Shown here: positions 23,481-33,740 of the stretch, piece by piece
Position numbering within the stretch: position 1 is the first letter of the stretch
How the letters are laid out: every line of letters begins with the position of its first letter
Source of the DNA: Patellaria atrata CBS 101060
Lineage: Eukaryota; Ascomycota; Dothideomycetes; Patellariales; Patellariaceae
Direction of reading: 5' to 3'
Length of the DNA: 64,000 nucleotides
NCBI GenBank assembly: GCA_010093705.1
Contig: MU006115.1
Location: forward strand, 201,557-265,556
The notes under the pieces: model-generated
What the model saw: only the letters and a program-made list of their open reading frames with translations
Told to the model about the DNA's origin: nothing
Databases searched by the model: none
Position numbers and translations under genes: made by a program

Positions 23481-24658
23481 CTATTGTCCAACAAACATAA
23501 CGACTGTAAGTTTGAACTGGCGTCCTTCTGCTTGAGGCCCGACATAATCTTTGGGAAACGTCATGATTTTGGTAATTCTCTTGTTGCCGAACTGATTATG
23601 ATGGTCCTTGAGAAAATGGATCTTGGATTTGACAGTATCGGTTCCCAACCAAGCAGTGAATGCATCATCCATTGCTTTATTGTTTGGATTTGGAGTGAAG
23701 ATTTCAATCTCGTTATTGGGAATATCATTCATTCTGTAAGAATCCTCGAGGACTTTGACCGCGCCTTTATTTTGTACATCACGACCGACAATCAACTGAA
23801 GGTTTCCATATAGTGACTCAGGACGTCCGTGTCGCCGCGCGGATATACGGGCCCAGGTCTGCGAGAAGATTTCCGAGTAGGGCAGACGATTGCGGCTGCT
23901 TGTGGGATTCCCATCCGCTCCTTGAAATGCCCAGGAGACAATTGCTACACCGTCCTCCGGATTATACATATTCTGTTGAACGATATCGGGTTGGTGCTTG
24001 CTGTTAGGGACACGGTCCTTAGACTTCACAGTCACGCCCTCGTAGTTCCCCTGAATATCTTTGTTATATCTGGAGAATAGAAGCCTTTAGGTCATTGTAC
24101 TGGTTAGCTTTGCCAAACTCAGGACCAACGTTATAGCCGTCTTCAATGTCAGCATAGTCCCCACGACCATTAGGATCGTTTTTAGCCCTGGTCGTCTTGT
24201 CAGGGATATTGTTGCGAACCGCGAACTCGCGCGATTCCTCTATTCTCCTCCCGTCGGATATATACTTGTCGAAGGTAAACACGCGATCGATGTGGGATTG
24301 CGAGACTTCACTCCCTACGTGCAGAGGACCGCTCGGAGTGTCATCGGGATGGTCGTTAGGCCTAGTGTTTTGCAGACTGGATCTCGGAGAACCCGTGTTA
24401 GGGCGTGTTGGGGAACCAGGTTTGGGTTTAGGAGTGGGTAAACGGAACGCCCGGGAACCAAGGCTGCGTCCAGCTGTCCATTCTGAGAGGTAGGTCAACT
24501 TGGATTAACACAATTGTTGAATATAATATATATTTACTGGGACAGTCATCCAGGTCATATTGCTTGGTCGAGTCAAAGTGGGGGTTGAGCGGCAACGCAA
24601 CAACCCTTTGCAGACCGTATGCTGCTAAGGAGTAGAGGATGATGTTCGAAATATACAT
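23481..24658 (-). CDS. Secreted protein of unknown function, with a frame break or atypical intron
   Basis: Exon 1 (24658-24538) encodes a signal peptide (MYISNIILYSLAAYG, then VVALPLN). A 55 bp intron (GTAAAT...CTCTCAG) leads to exon 2 from 24482, which has a Pro/Thr/Ser-rich linker and a charged segment with HIDRVFTFDKYI. Near 24065 the frame ends in TAA, while the neighbouring frame continues smoothly through KDIQGNYEGV to TGA at 23481. A 49 bp intron with a weak GTTTGG donor would join them, with CTCCAG as acceptor; a one-base indel is the alternative. The C-terminal part of about 190 residues is globular in look (WAFQGADGNPTS, IFSQTWARI, ITKIMTFP). I recognise no family. Confidence 0.5.
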
Positions 24659-25301
24659 ATTGAGATTATGTCCACCAGGTAACGTGATATAGAGACAGTA
24701 ACAGATCTGAATCGGAAGATATCACTGGCACGGTACTGTGAAAATTCAAGAATTACCAGACACTATCTGCTGAGTCCTATCGTTTGACGATGCGACTGCA
24801 GACTTTATACCTCGTAAGATACGGGCGATATAATAACCTCGACGTACATGAAACAATTCTAAGTTTGAAACAAGTGTGTTGCTATTCGTACTCATGTTAG
24901 ATAAACATAATTTTGTTCCAATTGTAGCCAAGGAGAGAGTCCACTTGGAAAGGGGGTTATCCTCTACCGCATTTATTCCTAAAGCATGATGTACAACGCG
25001 TCTGATCCCAATCACCATGGACTCGGGAAAAGAATGTGTTTGATAAACAACGTATTGGCCTCAGCAAATCAATTCTTTAGTTGACCATATAAGAAGTATT
25101 TCATTCAAACAATGAATAGAGAGATCGGGTATAGATGATAAGAAAATCTGATATCCTACATCATTGGGGTCATGAGGCGCTCAAAATTAAAAGATTCGCG
25201 GGTTTAGAAATTAGGACAAAAGACATACAAGAGCAAGCGTATATTCTAACAAGAGGAGGGAATTGCGTTGTATGCTACTCTATCTAGGTAGGCACAGCAT
25301 T
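24659..25301. other. Intergenic region with an unassigned open frame
   Basis: A 90-codon minus-strand frame starts at an ATG at 25018 and ends at 24746. It contains a basic helix-like stretch (RRGYYIARILRGIKSA) and a GTAATT donor-like site near its end. It could be a small gene or relic exon, but nothing ties it to a family. The rest is AT-rich. Confidence 0.35.
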
Positions 25302-26301
25302 TCACAAAACAGCTCGCATAAACACCAAAACGGAAGCTAGAAGCAATGGGAAAGTATGCACATATATTGCAGGTACAAGAACAGTTCCCCCAGAATTTTT
25401 GTCTCCCTCAGTAACTTGGTTCCTAGTGCTTTCCATAGTTTTCATACATGTAAGACTGATATCAACGTTGGATAGCAACCCATCGGACGCATTTAAAGAG
25501 GGATAGAAGATAGTCATTACGGGGGTGATTGCTTCTAGAACAGGCCTTGTGTCCTCCACGGCCCATGCCACTAGAGTCTGCTGGTAGCTTTGAACGAGAG
25601 CTAGTTCGTGATCATTACCTGTAGTTGGCCAGCAACTCTCCCGGTGAACTTTGACAGGGCCTGAAGGACCTGTGAGTTCTGCAGAAATATTAGAATATTT
25701 TCCTGGTTAGCACTCTGCTAGAAGACTCACGTCGAGCAATTACTGTTCCCCAATCCAGCGACTGCCCTGGAACGCAAGAATCCGTAGCAGCATGATGTAA
25801 GGTTCTTTGGAGACTATCACATATAACGGACTCTTCATCTTGGTTGGTCGTGAGGTTCCTTGCATCCGTTCGTGCCTGTGCTATCAAATCGTTCACGCAA
25901 TCCGGGGTAAGTGCATCGTCGCAAGTCCCGACGCTGCTCTCGAATCTGCTCCCAGGAAATTTGAGTCTTGGAGCTATTCCTTCGAAGAAGAGAGCACATC
26001 CGTGCACCCCTGACTCGTCGAGATTTACGGAATTCGGTGTCCCGAGAAGATAACTCCGATCTATCACTGCGGAGGAGTTGTCGGATTCGGGAAGGCTTTG
26101 GATGCCAACTGTCCAAGTAAATGGCTTGTCTGATAAAGAAGTGATGAATGAGGCTATTCCGACCTCCCGTAATGTCGCATTGCCAACTGTGCATTCGGTA
26201 TGACCGTAGTCGTTAACTGGACAGCCGACCGCATTACAACTTATGAGTTACGCGCGCAGCGAACTGAATAGAAGACTCATCAGGACTACTACAGCGGACA
26301 T
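25302..26301 (-). pseudogene. GPI-anchored/secreted protein gene with an in-frame stop after the signal peptide
   Basis: Exon 1 (26301-25731) and exon 2 (25678-25302) are joined by a canonical 52 bp intron (GTGAGT, branch TGCTAACC, TCTGCAG). The first 17 codons encode a signal peptide (MSAVVVLMSLLFSSLRA); codon 18 is TAA (26250-26248), and the same frame then reads on for nearly 300 residues as a cysteine-containing, N-glycosylatable ectodomain. It ends in a 25-residue hydrophobic tail (TVLVPAIYVHTFPLLLASVL) typical of a GPI signal. One base change (for example from CAA) would explain the break. Family unknown; members of similar look are fungal surface proteins. An allele-specific stop, an assembly error or readthrough are alternatives to true pseudogenisation. 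Confidence 0.65.
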
Positions 26302-28048
26302 CTTGCAGCACTAGGTCGTAGTTGTCATAATTCTTATGCACTGGATGAGGATGAGGAGATCGAAGTCTTGGGGTTGTGTGCAGTCGATGTTATTGAACGT
26401 GGCATCCAAGAATGAGATTAACGAGATTCGAATCACGTAGAGACGTGGAACAAGGACTCTACCTTTGATTTATCTTCCCACGCCAGACAGAAGTTTGACG
26501 TATGGATCAAAGTTAACATATGGCTCGGTTTGCGCATAATACCCCATGCTATATTGAAACATGACGAGTCCTCCAGACCATACAAAAAGTTCGAGTCCAA
26601 CGATCTAGTGCAAACACTTACATTAACGTGTGATCAAACATATAGTTTTCTCCACTAACCTTGTAACAGTCTTTTTTTTCGGAACTTGTGTATCAACAAT
26701 GAGGACTATTGCGGTTGGTGCCACGATATTCTCAGGGTAAATACGCTTCCACGGCATCCTCAGCTAATCGAGGGGTTATACTTACGAGTTGACCTGCACT
26801 TCGACAGTATATTGCTATAGTAGTAGTTAGCTATAAGATCACTTTAAGACGCGGTGATAGGGCTAACGGAGCAAGATATTTTCGCGTTCTGATTGTTGGG
26901 ATGGACCACATAAGGAATTATGCTTCCGTTACCTAGTCTCACATGGTTACATGATAATCTCCATGAGGGTGAGCTCCTATACAAACTTGAGTTGACGCTC
27001 CACCGCATGTTGAAGAAGGTTCAAAGATGATTGTATCACTCGAATCAATCACATTTGCTGTTCCGGGGTTCAAAAATATGGTGTTGGAATAAGGAGAGGT
27101 GGCCTGTGCTTGCGACTCGATCCGGTATAGGTCCGGTTGGTTTATGGGAAGAGTTCATACCTCATAACTTACATTTGTACGGACTGTTGAATGTTCCTAC
27201 TACTCTTAGCTAACTAGCTTCAGTTGTCTGTATAGAGTAGCTCTCTTCTGTACCACTTTTTACAGTGGCTTTTCGTACATTTCGTCTTTTCCATGGAAGA
27301 GTCGAAGACGGATCCTAGAATCTCAGAACTAGGTGTGAGTGTACAAAAAGTGCAACGGGCGAAGGATAATGCTGAATCAAGCGCAAAACCATCATATAGT
27401 AAAAGACCAAACAACATGGAGAACTATAGAACTAACCTAGCAATCAACTACCTTGCCAACCTTTTACCTTTTTGCGTTGTATATCCCGAGCTTATACCAC
27501 CTTGCACCATAGGAGTACTGAGTAACTCCATGCGATTGTGAACTCAAGTCTATAGGCTATAGCATATCTGAAAAAGGAACCGATCTTGAGGGGATGCTCT
27601 CGAGACTGGCGAATCCCTGTTGAGCATGTTTGATCAAACAACTTTTACTATATTGATACATGATAGCATAGGAGAATTTCTTGATCAGAATGCGGAAGAC
27701 GGAAATGATTGGTAGAATGATACGTTAACTTTATAAAGGTATATGGACCTCTCGGATTCTTCTTTATCAGTTTTACACTCATTATCCCTTCATAAACACC
27801 CAGTACTCAACCAACACACGTCAAGCACTTACATCACTCTTTAAGCACTTATCAACGCTCGCTATAGACTGATTAAGTCAGTACTAATCTTGGGAATTCG
27901 GCACAGCTGTGAGCGATCATCGTTCCTACCCACTCTAACTACTGTTATTATCTGTTTGTATGATACCAGCGTATCTAATACCACCTCCATGGATGTAAAG
28001 CTGACATGATAAGAAGATCAAATTAACCAAATCCGTAAGAAGTATAAA
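26302..28048. other. Gene-poor AT-rich region
   Basis: About 1.75 kb with no recognisable gene on either strand. An 82-codon frame starts at an ATG at 27293 on the plus strand (charged, Ser/Lys-rich) without family content. Short GT/AG-like sites occur but do not assemble. It lies in the most decayed part of the window. Confidence 0.45.
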
Positions 28049-29125
28049 ATGGCTAGCGCAATTGTCTCGATCGGAGCTGCTTTTCTTACTATCATTCCTA
28101 TCGCAATGGATTTGTTTCCTCCAAAGCAAGAACTCAAGACGACTGTTCGAATTGGTGCTGGGCTAAGCTAAAATTCAGATGCAAACACGCAAGGGGACAC
28201 GCCTGGCATTCGTCTCTTCGATGTGATGGGCCGCCACATCGGCTCCCATCGCGGTAGCAAGAGCAACATTCAAGATGGGAGCTTTCTTGACGTTGAAGTT
28301 TCACACGATACGGAAGGTGATACTAGACAGGCCGAATATCTTTCTGTGTCAAAAGGTGGGGACGATGCATTGTGCATCGCCTACATTACCGTGACTTGGC
28401 CAGATGGCGGACAGCGGTCGTGGATGGGCGATGTGGGTAAGAAATGTGGCTCTCATTGGTATCCATCTCATACTATCGTCGATGGTTATGACTCCAAACC
28501 AGCGTGCATGTGGATTGATGGTGATCAGAGCTACGGAATTCTCACAGAAGGCTTCGGTGTGCATATTACCGACTTTACTCCAACCCAGGAACGAGTCGAC
28601 GCATATAACGAGAATCCAGACCTGATATGTAAAAGTAAACCTAGGTTCCATATCTATGACGACCTTACATCAGACATGTACCTCCCGTTCTTCAATCCTC
28701 CTTTAGAGTACGAGCCCGGCACCCTCCTTGATATAGATACTTCTAAGGTATTCGTTGATGGGGATTCAACAGGATCTTTGCCCCCTAAGAAACGCTCAAC
28801 GCCTATCCAGCGTCGAAACGGAACGATATCAAGCAATAACTTCATGAGAAATCGGCTAGTATCAAGCAGAGATCCAAGCCAGAGTGCTCGAGAGCTCTGT
28901 GATAGCCCGACATCCTTTGGTCCAGATTTTGTCAGTTACGCAGAAGGCGTCTTTTGTGACATGCTTACAAAGGAGCTCTGGCCTTTGTGCAGTGAGCAGC
29001 ATAGAGCGGCATGCTTCGACACAAACACAAAGACAATGAGACCTGGTATGGGAATTCGGGGCCGCGATGGGTCGAGCGGGCGAGAGGTGCCTGAGAAGTC
29101 CTACGACAGGACCGACGAGTGGTAA
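28049..29125 (+). pseudogene. Fungal hypothetical protein gene (WPDG family) with one in-frame stop
   Basis: A single uninterrupted frame of 359 codons from ATG 28049 to TAA 29125 is broken only by TAA at 28169-28171 (codon 41), and family-like sequence continues on both sides. The start has a hydrophobic leader (MASAIVSIGAAFLTIIPIA). Conserved-looking segments are IRLFDVMGRHIG, CIAYITVTWPDGG, CMWIDGD, VHITDFTP and CDMLTKELWPLC near the C-terminus. Proteins with this arrangement recur in many ascomycetes, often near genes for secreted or cell-surface proteins; their function is unknown. Because the rest is intact to its natural end, the stop is probably recent. Confidence 0.62.
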
Positions 29126-29373
29126 TTCGCCGAGACCGGCAATGTGGGTCCGGAAGAAACTGTAACGTCGCTTTGTTTGCTCTAGGCTCTTAATATCGTC
29201 TATCAATCTCTTCCGTTCTACCGCTCCATTCACTTATATTCCAGTTTGAAACCATTTTGACTTTCACGTCTCTGGAATACATTCCGTTATTAGTTCTATG
29301 GGTAGCCAGGTGACCGCTCTGAACTCGAGATTTCGATTTTATATCACCCATAGTCTTACCTTTGTATATTGAA

Positions 29374-30682
29374 CTAGTATTTCCCAACCCACCACCAAGT
29401 CTTTGGATCCATGAGAATGCCGCTGCATAGTGGGGGAGTGCTCGAAATGGAATCCAAAGGTTCAGAATCTATAGGGTCTGTCACTAAGTCTCGTAGTATT
29501 CGAATAATGTCATCTTTACCACTCTTCATACTAGATGCGTAGAAAAGTGGACTATCTTTCGGATTCTCTGGATTCAGCGGCACCCCAACCTCTTCAAGCA
29601 TCGTACCATTGGCTCGATTCCTCTTGTGATAGCTTCCTGCATGGCGCTCATTCCAAGTGTACAGGGTTCTCTGCCTCGGAAGGGTATGTCGAGAGAAGCG
29701 CCATGTTGAATAAGGAAAGGGATCATTCGTACCTGCCCGTAACTTGCTACGGCGCTCAGTATGGCTGCATCAATCTCTATTTCGGTATTCAATTCGCTGT
29801 TCAATTTTTTCGATAAGCTATTAACATCACGGAAGCTTCTTTATGGTTATTTATAACGGCTAAACGTAACGCCCATTCAATATTGATCTTTCGGACCTTT
29901 CCGTCAGTTTCATCTAAGTAATAGAGTAGCCACCGTCTCGGTACGGTTACAGCTCGCAGCAAGTTGGAGAGCGGAGCTGACTCGCTTTGATCTTTCGCAG
30001 TCAGCTATATTGAGTCCCAGAGCATGGAGGTTCAATATAACATCGTTTTTGACACGTAGTACTGCAGACCGCAGTGCTTTTGGCCCTGACGTTTCGATGT
30101 TGATTGATCTTGAGAGTACGTCCTTAAACAGTTTCTCGAGTTCAAGTCTTTCCTTCTTCTCCCTTTCCAATAAGGTCAATACAAGTTCAACTTTATCTGT
30201 GGATGTTGGGAACTCTGGAGATGAAAACCTCTGAAGGGAGGAAGTCATTCGGCAGAGTGTACGTAAGCGGTCATCCTCGGGGATGTTTTACTCGTCGAAT
30301 CCGAGACGATCAGCCTATCCGCGAACAAAGATCGAGGCCTTTTTAATACTGAATCTTACCTACTTTCCCTTGTCGCGGTATTCTTCGAGACCCACGAGTT
30401 CACGTTCGAAGATTGCGTTATCGATTTCGTTGAGGAAGGATTCTATTTAGTTGAATTAGACAATCACAAATGAGTTATCTGTGCGCTTTGCTACTCACTA
30501 TTCACCGTGCGTACCCGTAAAGCTTTGTAAATTCCAGATCTGTAGATGTACTGATCGATAATCAGGGAGAACACTTCTTTCGGTAAGTTGAGCAAATTTC
30601 CCGGCTTGCTCATATTTTCGGTTTGATGAACACTCAAGAAGGGAAAATATGACTGCTTAATAGTTCTAACAGGACTAGTCAT
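29374..30682 (-). pseudogene. Decayed F-box/ankyrin-repeat protein gene
   Basis: The 5' end encodes an F-box-like start (LLNLPKEVFSLIIDQYIY) and a canonical intron (GTGAGT after 30497, AATAG acceptor about 60 bp on), then another donor GTAGGT. Beyond it the frame is interrupted by TAG and TAA before resuming at EDDRLRTLCRM and a coiled-coil-like Glu/Lys segment. Ankyrin-like pieces follow in different frames: SALQLAASCNRTETVATLL, LRLAVINNHKEAS, AILSAVASYGQVRMIPFLI. The reading frame ends with TAG near 29374. F-box plus ankyrin proteins are common expanding families in fungi. Multiple stops and frame changes argue for a pseudogene. Confidence 0.55.
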
Positions 30683-30946
30683 TTAAATCGATTTTGGTGG
30701 TTCTTTATCCCAAGGAGCTCAGACCCTCTCTATGGAGGTTTTTTAGACTTGGTGCAACGACAACGCACCGCACTAAACATCCAAAACCTCTCGGAAAAGA
30801 GAGTTCTATGGCCAAAGTAGATTCTTCCCGGGGTTGAAGCATAGTCACGACTCCAGTAACTTTGACTCATCGTCTAACAACGAGTTACCTTTAAGCTTGC
30901 TTGAAATCAATAACCATCAGTTCACGTTTACTTTTCGTAGTCGATA

Positions 30947-31709
30947 ATGGTATGTGAGCGGTGCAAATCTCTGGCCGGCGAGTGTTTAGACCAGACCGGT
31001 GAGGGGCCCAAGAGGTTTCAGTTCAAGGATAATTCACTCCTGCAGCCAAAGAATAGTGAAAAATACATTGGTCTATTTCTCTATTTAGGAATCCAGACGG
31101 TGAAGATGCGACTCTTGAATACTATTGGTAGGCCAGAGTATTCCAGCGCTCTGAGCCGGAGGGATCCCCTTTGGTATGATAATCAAATCAAATTATACGA
31201 GCCGGGAAATTACCTAGTGGCGGATGACTACGAGGAGATTTCGTTGGAAATAGGGGGATCAATACGCGTTAGGAAAAGCACCCAAAGGATATCCCGCCAC
31301 CAGTAGTAGGGGATTTGACACGTTCCGACGGGTACGACTCTGGGCCGACGTCTGTCTTATACACCACGCTGGTTGTAAGAGAGATTTGGAAACGATACTA
31401 CCAAAGCGAGTTTTAAATGTAAGCAATGCTGATACTGAAGCGGAGTCTTACCTAGCTAAAATAGATGGGAGGCTCGGTACCATATGTTTGATTGAGCCAT
31501 TTCTCGGGAGATTATCGACCGATGGTAACGAGAGAAAACTTACAGGACCTAAGGGGTTGGATATCCAATTTTATCTCCTAGTACGCTATATTTTGCTATA
31601 TTCTGCCCATGAGAAAATGTTCTGGGACTGTAGAAGAGATATCAAGTCTGAGATGACACCGACATTGAGGTCAATATCGCGATATAGAGTCAGATGGGAA
31701 ACTTATTGA
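30947..31709 (+). pseudogene. HET-domain gene relic lacking its core
   Basis: An ATG at 30947 opens a 119-codon frame with a CERC start typical of HET-family leaders. After two adjacent stops near 31304, a second frame reads VRLWADVCLIHHAGC, then LPKRVLNVSN, matching the usual segment just before the HET domain (W-x-x-x-C-x-x-H-x-x-C ... LP-x-R-x-x-x-V). Instead of the LSYCWG core the frame jumps to LLYSAHEKMFWDCRRDI, resembling the part after the domain (Q/K-x-x-W-x-C-R). So the catalytic-looking core appears deleted and the frame broken. It would be the third HET locus in 27 kb. Confidence 0.5.
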
Positions 31710-31826
31710 TATTAAGCGTATAGTAGGCGAGGAATGCTCAGATAGGGCTAAAGTAGAAGGGATAACGATTGTCCCTTAAATTGTAAATTAGCTGAATGAT
31801 TGGCCATGGTGTAATTTCGCACATCT

Positions 31827-32659
31827 TCAACCTCCCAGACTACCCTCCATTCGATGTTTCTCTTTCAATTTTTTCTCTGTTCTCATAAACTCTCTGATCC
31901 CCACCGGAATACCCTCGAATATATCTCCCTTCTTACCACTACCTCCTACGTTCAATGCCCCTGCATCCCAATTTGTCTCACTTCCACCACCATCATCGTC
32001 CATGCTCGAGGCAACATGTTGCGGCATACCGGCTGTTTCCTCTTGCCCGTCTCTTCTGTGCTTTTTCTGATTTTGCCTCTCCCTTTGCGCATCTAACCTC
32101 GCTCTTGCTTGAGCACTGACTGCAGCCCACACTTCTAACTCGTCTCGGTAATTGTCCCAAACACAATTGACGCAACCGCTCATGCAGCAATTGTCCGGCT
32201 CTGTCGGCCTGGGTGGGACCATAATTCCCGCAATGTTGGTACTCGCTGCTTCCAACTGAGCTCGACGTTCCGAGGGGCCAGCAAGACGCGACCCGAAGAC
32301 TATACGTGCGCGCTCGAGAGTGCGTTCTTTTTCCGTTTTAGGTAGCTCATCAGGGGGCGGCGGAGCGGGTTGAGTACGAGTCCCGGGTTGTGTTTTCGGT
32401 ATTGGCTTCTCGAGAAGATCTAATATTATTAATGGAGAACAAATAGAAGCTTGGAGAGAGAGATGAATTTGAACGTACCTTCGTAGAAGCCGGTAAGAGG
32501 TTGTGCTTGCGTACCCGGTTTGGCGATGTGCTGATAGCGGCGTTGTGATACACTGACATTGCTAGGATATAAGGGATTGCGACGCCCTAGATTTCGCATA
32601 CATCGCGGACATATGCTGCTAAAAAGTCTAGGAGGTATTCTGCCTACAATTAGGTCCAT
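31827..32659 (-). CDS. Mitochondrial oxidoreductase-like (OXLD1-type) domain protein
   Basis: Two exons (32659-32479, 32419-31827) with a 59 bp intron (GTACGT...ATTAG) give 257 residues. The N-terminus is rich in Arg with few acids (MDLIVGRIPPRLFSSICPR), a likely mitochondrial targeting peptide. The centre has PTEPDNCCMSGCVNCVWDNY, the signature of the oxidoreductase-like N-terminal domain (PF09791): a CC-x3-C-x2-C cysteine cluster followed by W-x-x-Y. The C-terminus is charged and of low complexity. Members are small mitochondrial proteins of poorly known role. The ATG at 32659 is chosen because the longer upstream frame begins with TTG. Confidence 0.82.
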
Positions 32660-32824
32660 TGAAAATTTATAGATATTATGGGATATGCGCAAGTGGTGTA
32701 AGTTAATGTGAAGTTTCCTGATACAACGTCATTGTTTCCGCGCCTAGTCGCTTCCAAGCTGCGGAACAGGGGGGAGGATCTCTTCTCGTCTACACTCAAC
32801 TTTAAAGTAACAGTCCCCATATAA

Positions 32825-33000
32825 ATTAAAGAAAAAAAAAGCAAAACAGTTCCCACCCGCTCCCCACGGGGAGACCTATGGAGCGGTGTGGTACTTCTGC
32901 TTGAGGGCATTATCCCTCCTCTAAGATTCGACCACTCGACCAATTGGTTTTGGCCTGATCGGTGTGGTGTGGGTTTCCCACCACTAGGCCGCGGGTCCCT
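32825..33000 (-). mobile_element. Possible tRNA-derived SINE-like element
   Basis: Read on the minus strand, GCGGCCTAGTGGTGGG near 32985 resembles a tRNA A box and GAGTGGTCGAATCTTAG about 60 bp further resembles a B box. Both are internal Pol III promoter parts. A GC-rich unrelated stretch follows, and the element ends in a T-rich run (the plus strand shows GAAAAAAAAAGC near 32832), which would terminate Pol III. No complete tRNA cloverleaf can be folded. Target-site duplications could not be settled. The call rests only on these boxes. Confidence 0.3.
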
Positions 33001-33740
33001 GGAATATAGAAAGAAGTAACAGTTAATTTATTCATGAACTATAAGTAGAAGGGCCGTGTTTAGGGGGGCAAGGGGTGTCAAAATAACAGCTCCCTTATGG
33101 TATATTTAGTAGAAAGGAAGAGGAATCAAATTGATTATACAGTCCTTGTTGATGATTGATGCACCATAGTCACTCTGCGCTTGCTCTAGTTCTACTTCGT
33201 ATGCTCACTGAATGCCGTCAAAGTATGGAAGTGTGGGATATCTACATACAATTTACGAATTTATTTTTAGAGTATGCATAGACTTATTTGTGATTGAAAG
33301 AATAACGCTTACTACAACTCAGTCAACCCTGACCAGAACTACGATATGGGAAGGGATGACGATGCATGATTGGGTCATGGGCGCATGAATCGCTGTTTCA
33401 CATCTGATCGTCCTTTTCTATCAGATCCACTCTTCAATGTCTTTATTCCAACCTCAATTCATTCCCTCTTAAAATAAATTTTTGCAAGTCAATCGTTTAC
33501 TGAATAGCTTCCCATGCGGCCTTGTCACCAATTTCATCCTTGACACCCTTCTTTTACCCAATTCAAATATTCCTTTTGAACAGCGTCCCGTGCTTGATGC
33601 ACCCCACATTCCTTCGCCCTACTCAACTCCAACCTCCCTCTCGAGGTTTATATTGATTTACTCCCTTAGAGAGATTAACGAACACACTTTCTTCCACATA
33701 CTGTCTGGACACCTCCAATTGCATTTCAATACATGCTCGA
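33001..33740. other. Intergenic region, MscS gene promoter
   Basis: About 740 bp upstream of the channel gene. The last 150 bp are rich in C and T with TCCAA and CCTCC elements, as expected for a leader. No other feature is recognised. Confidence 0.4.

Noticed and set aside
24746-25018. 90-codon minus-strand frame with an ATG and a donor-like site
   Set aside because: No acceptor gives a convincing continuation and no family is recognised, so it is left as a note in the intergenic entry.
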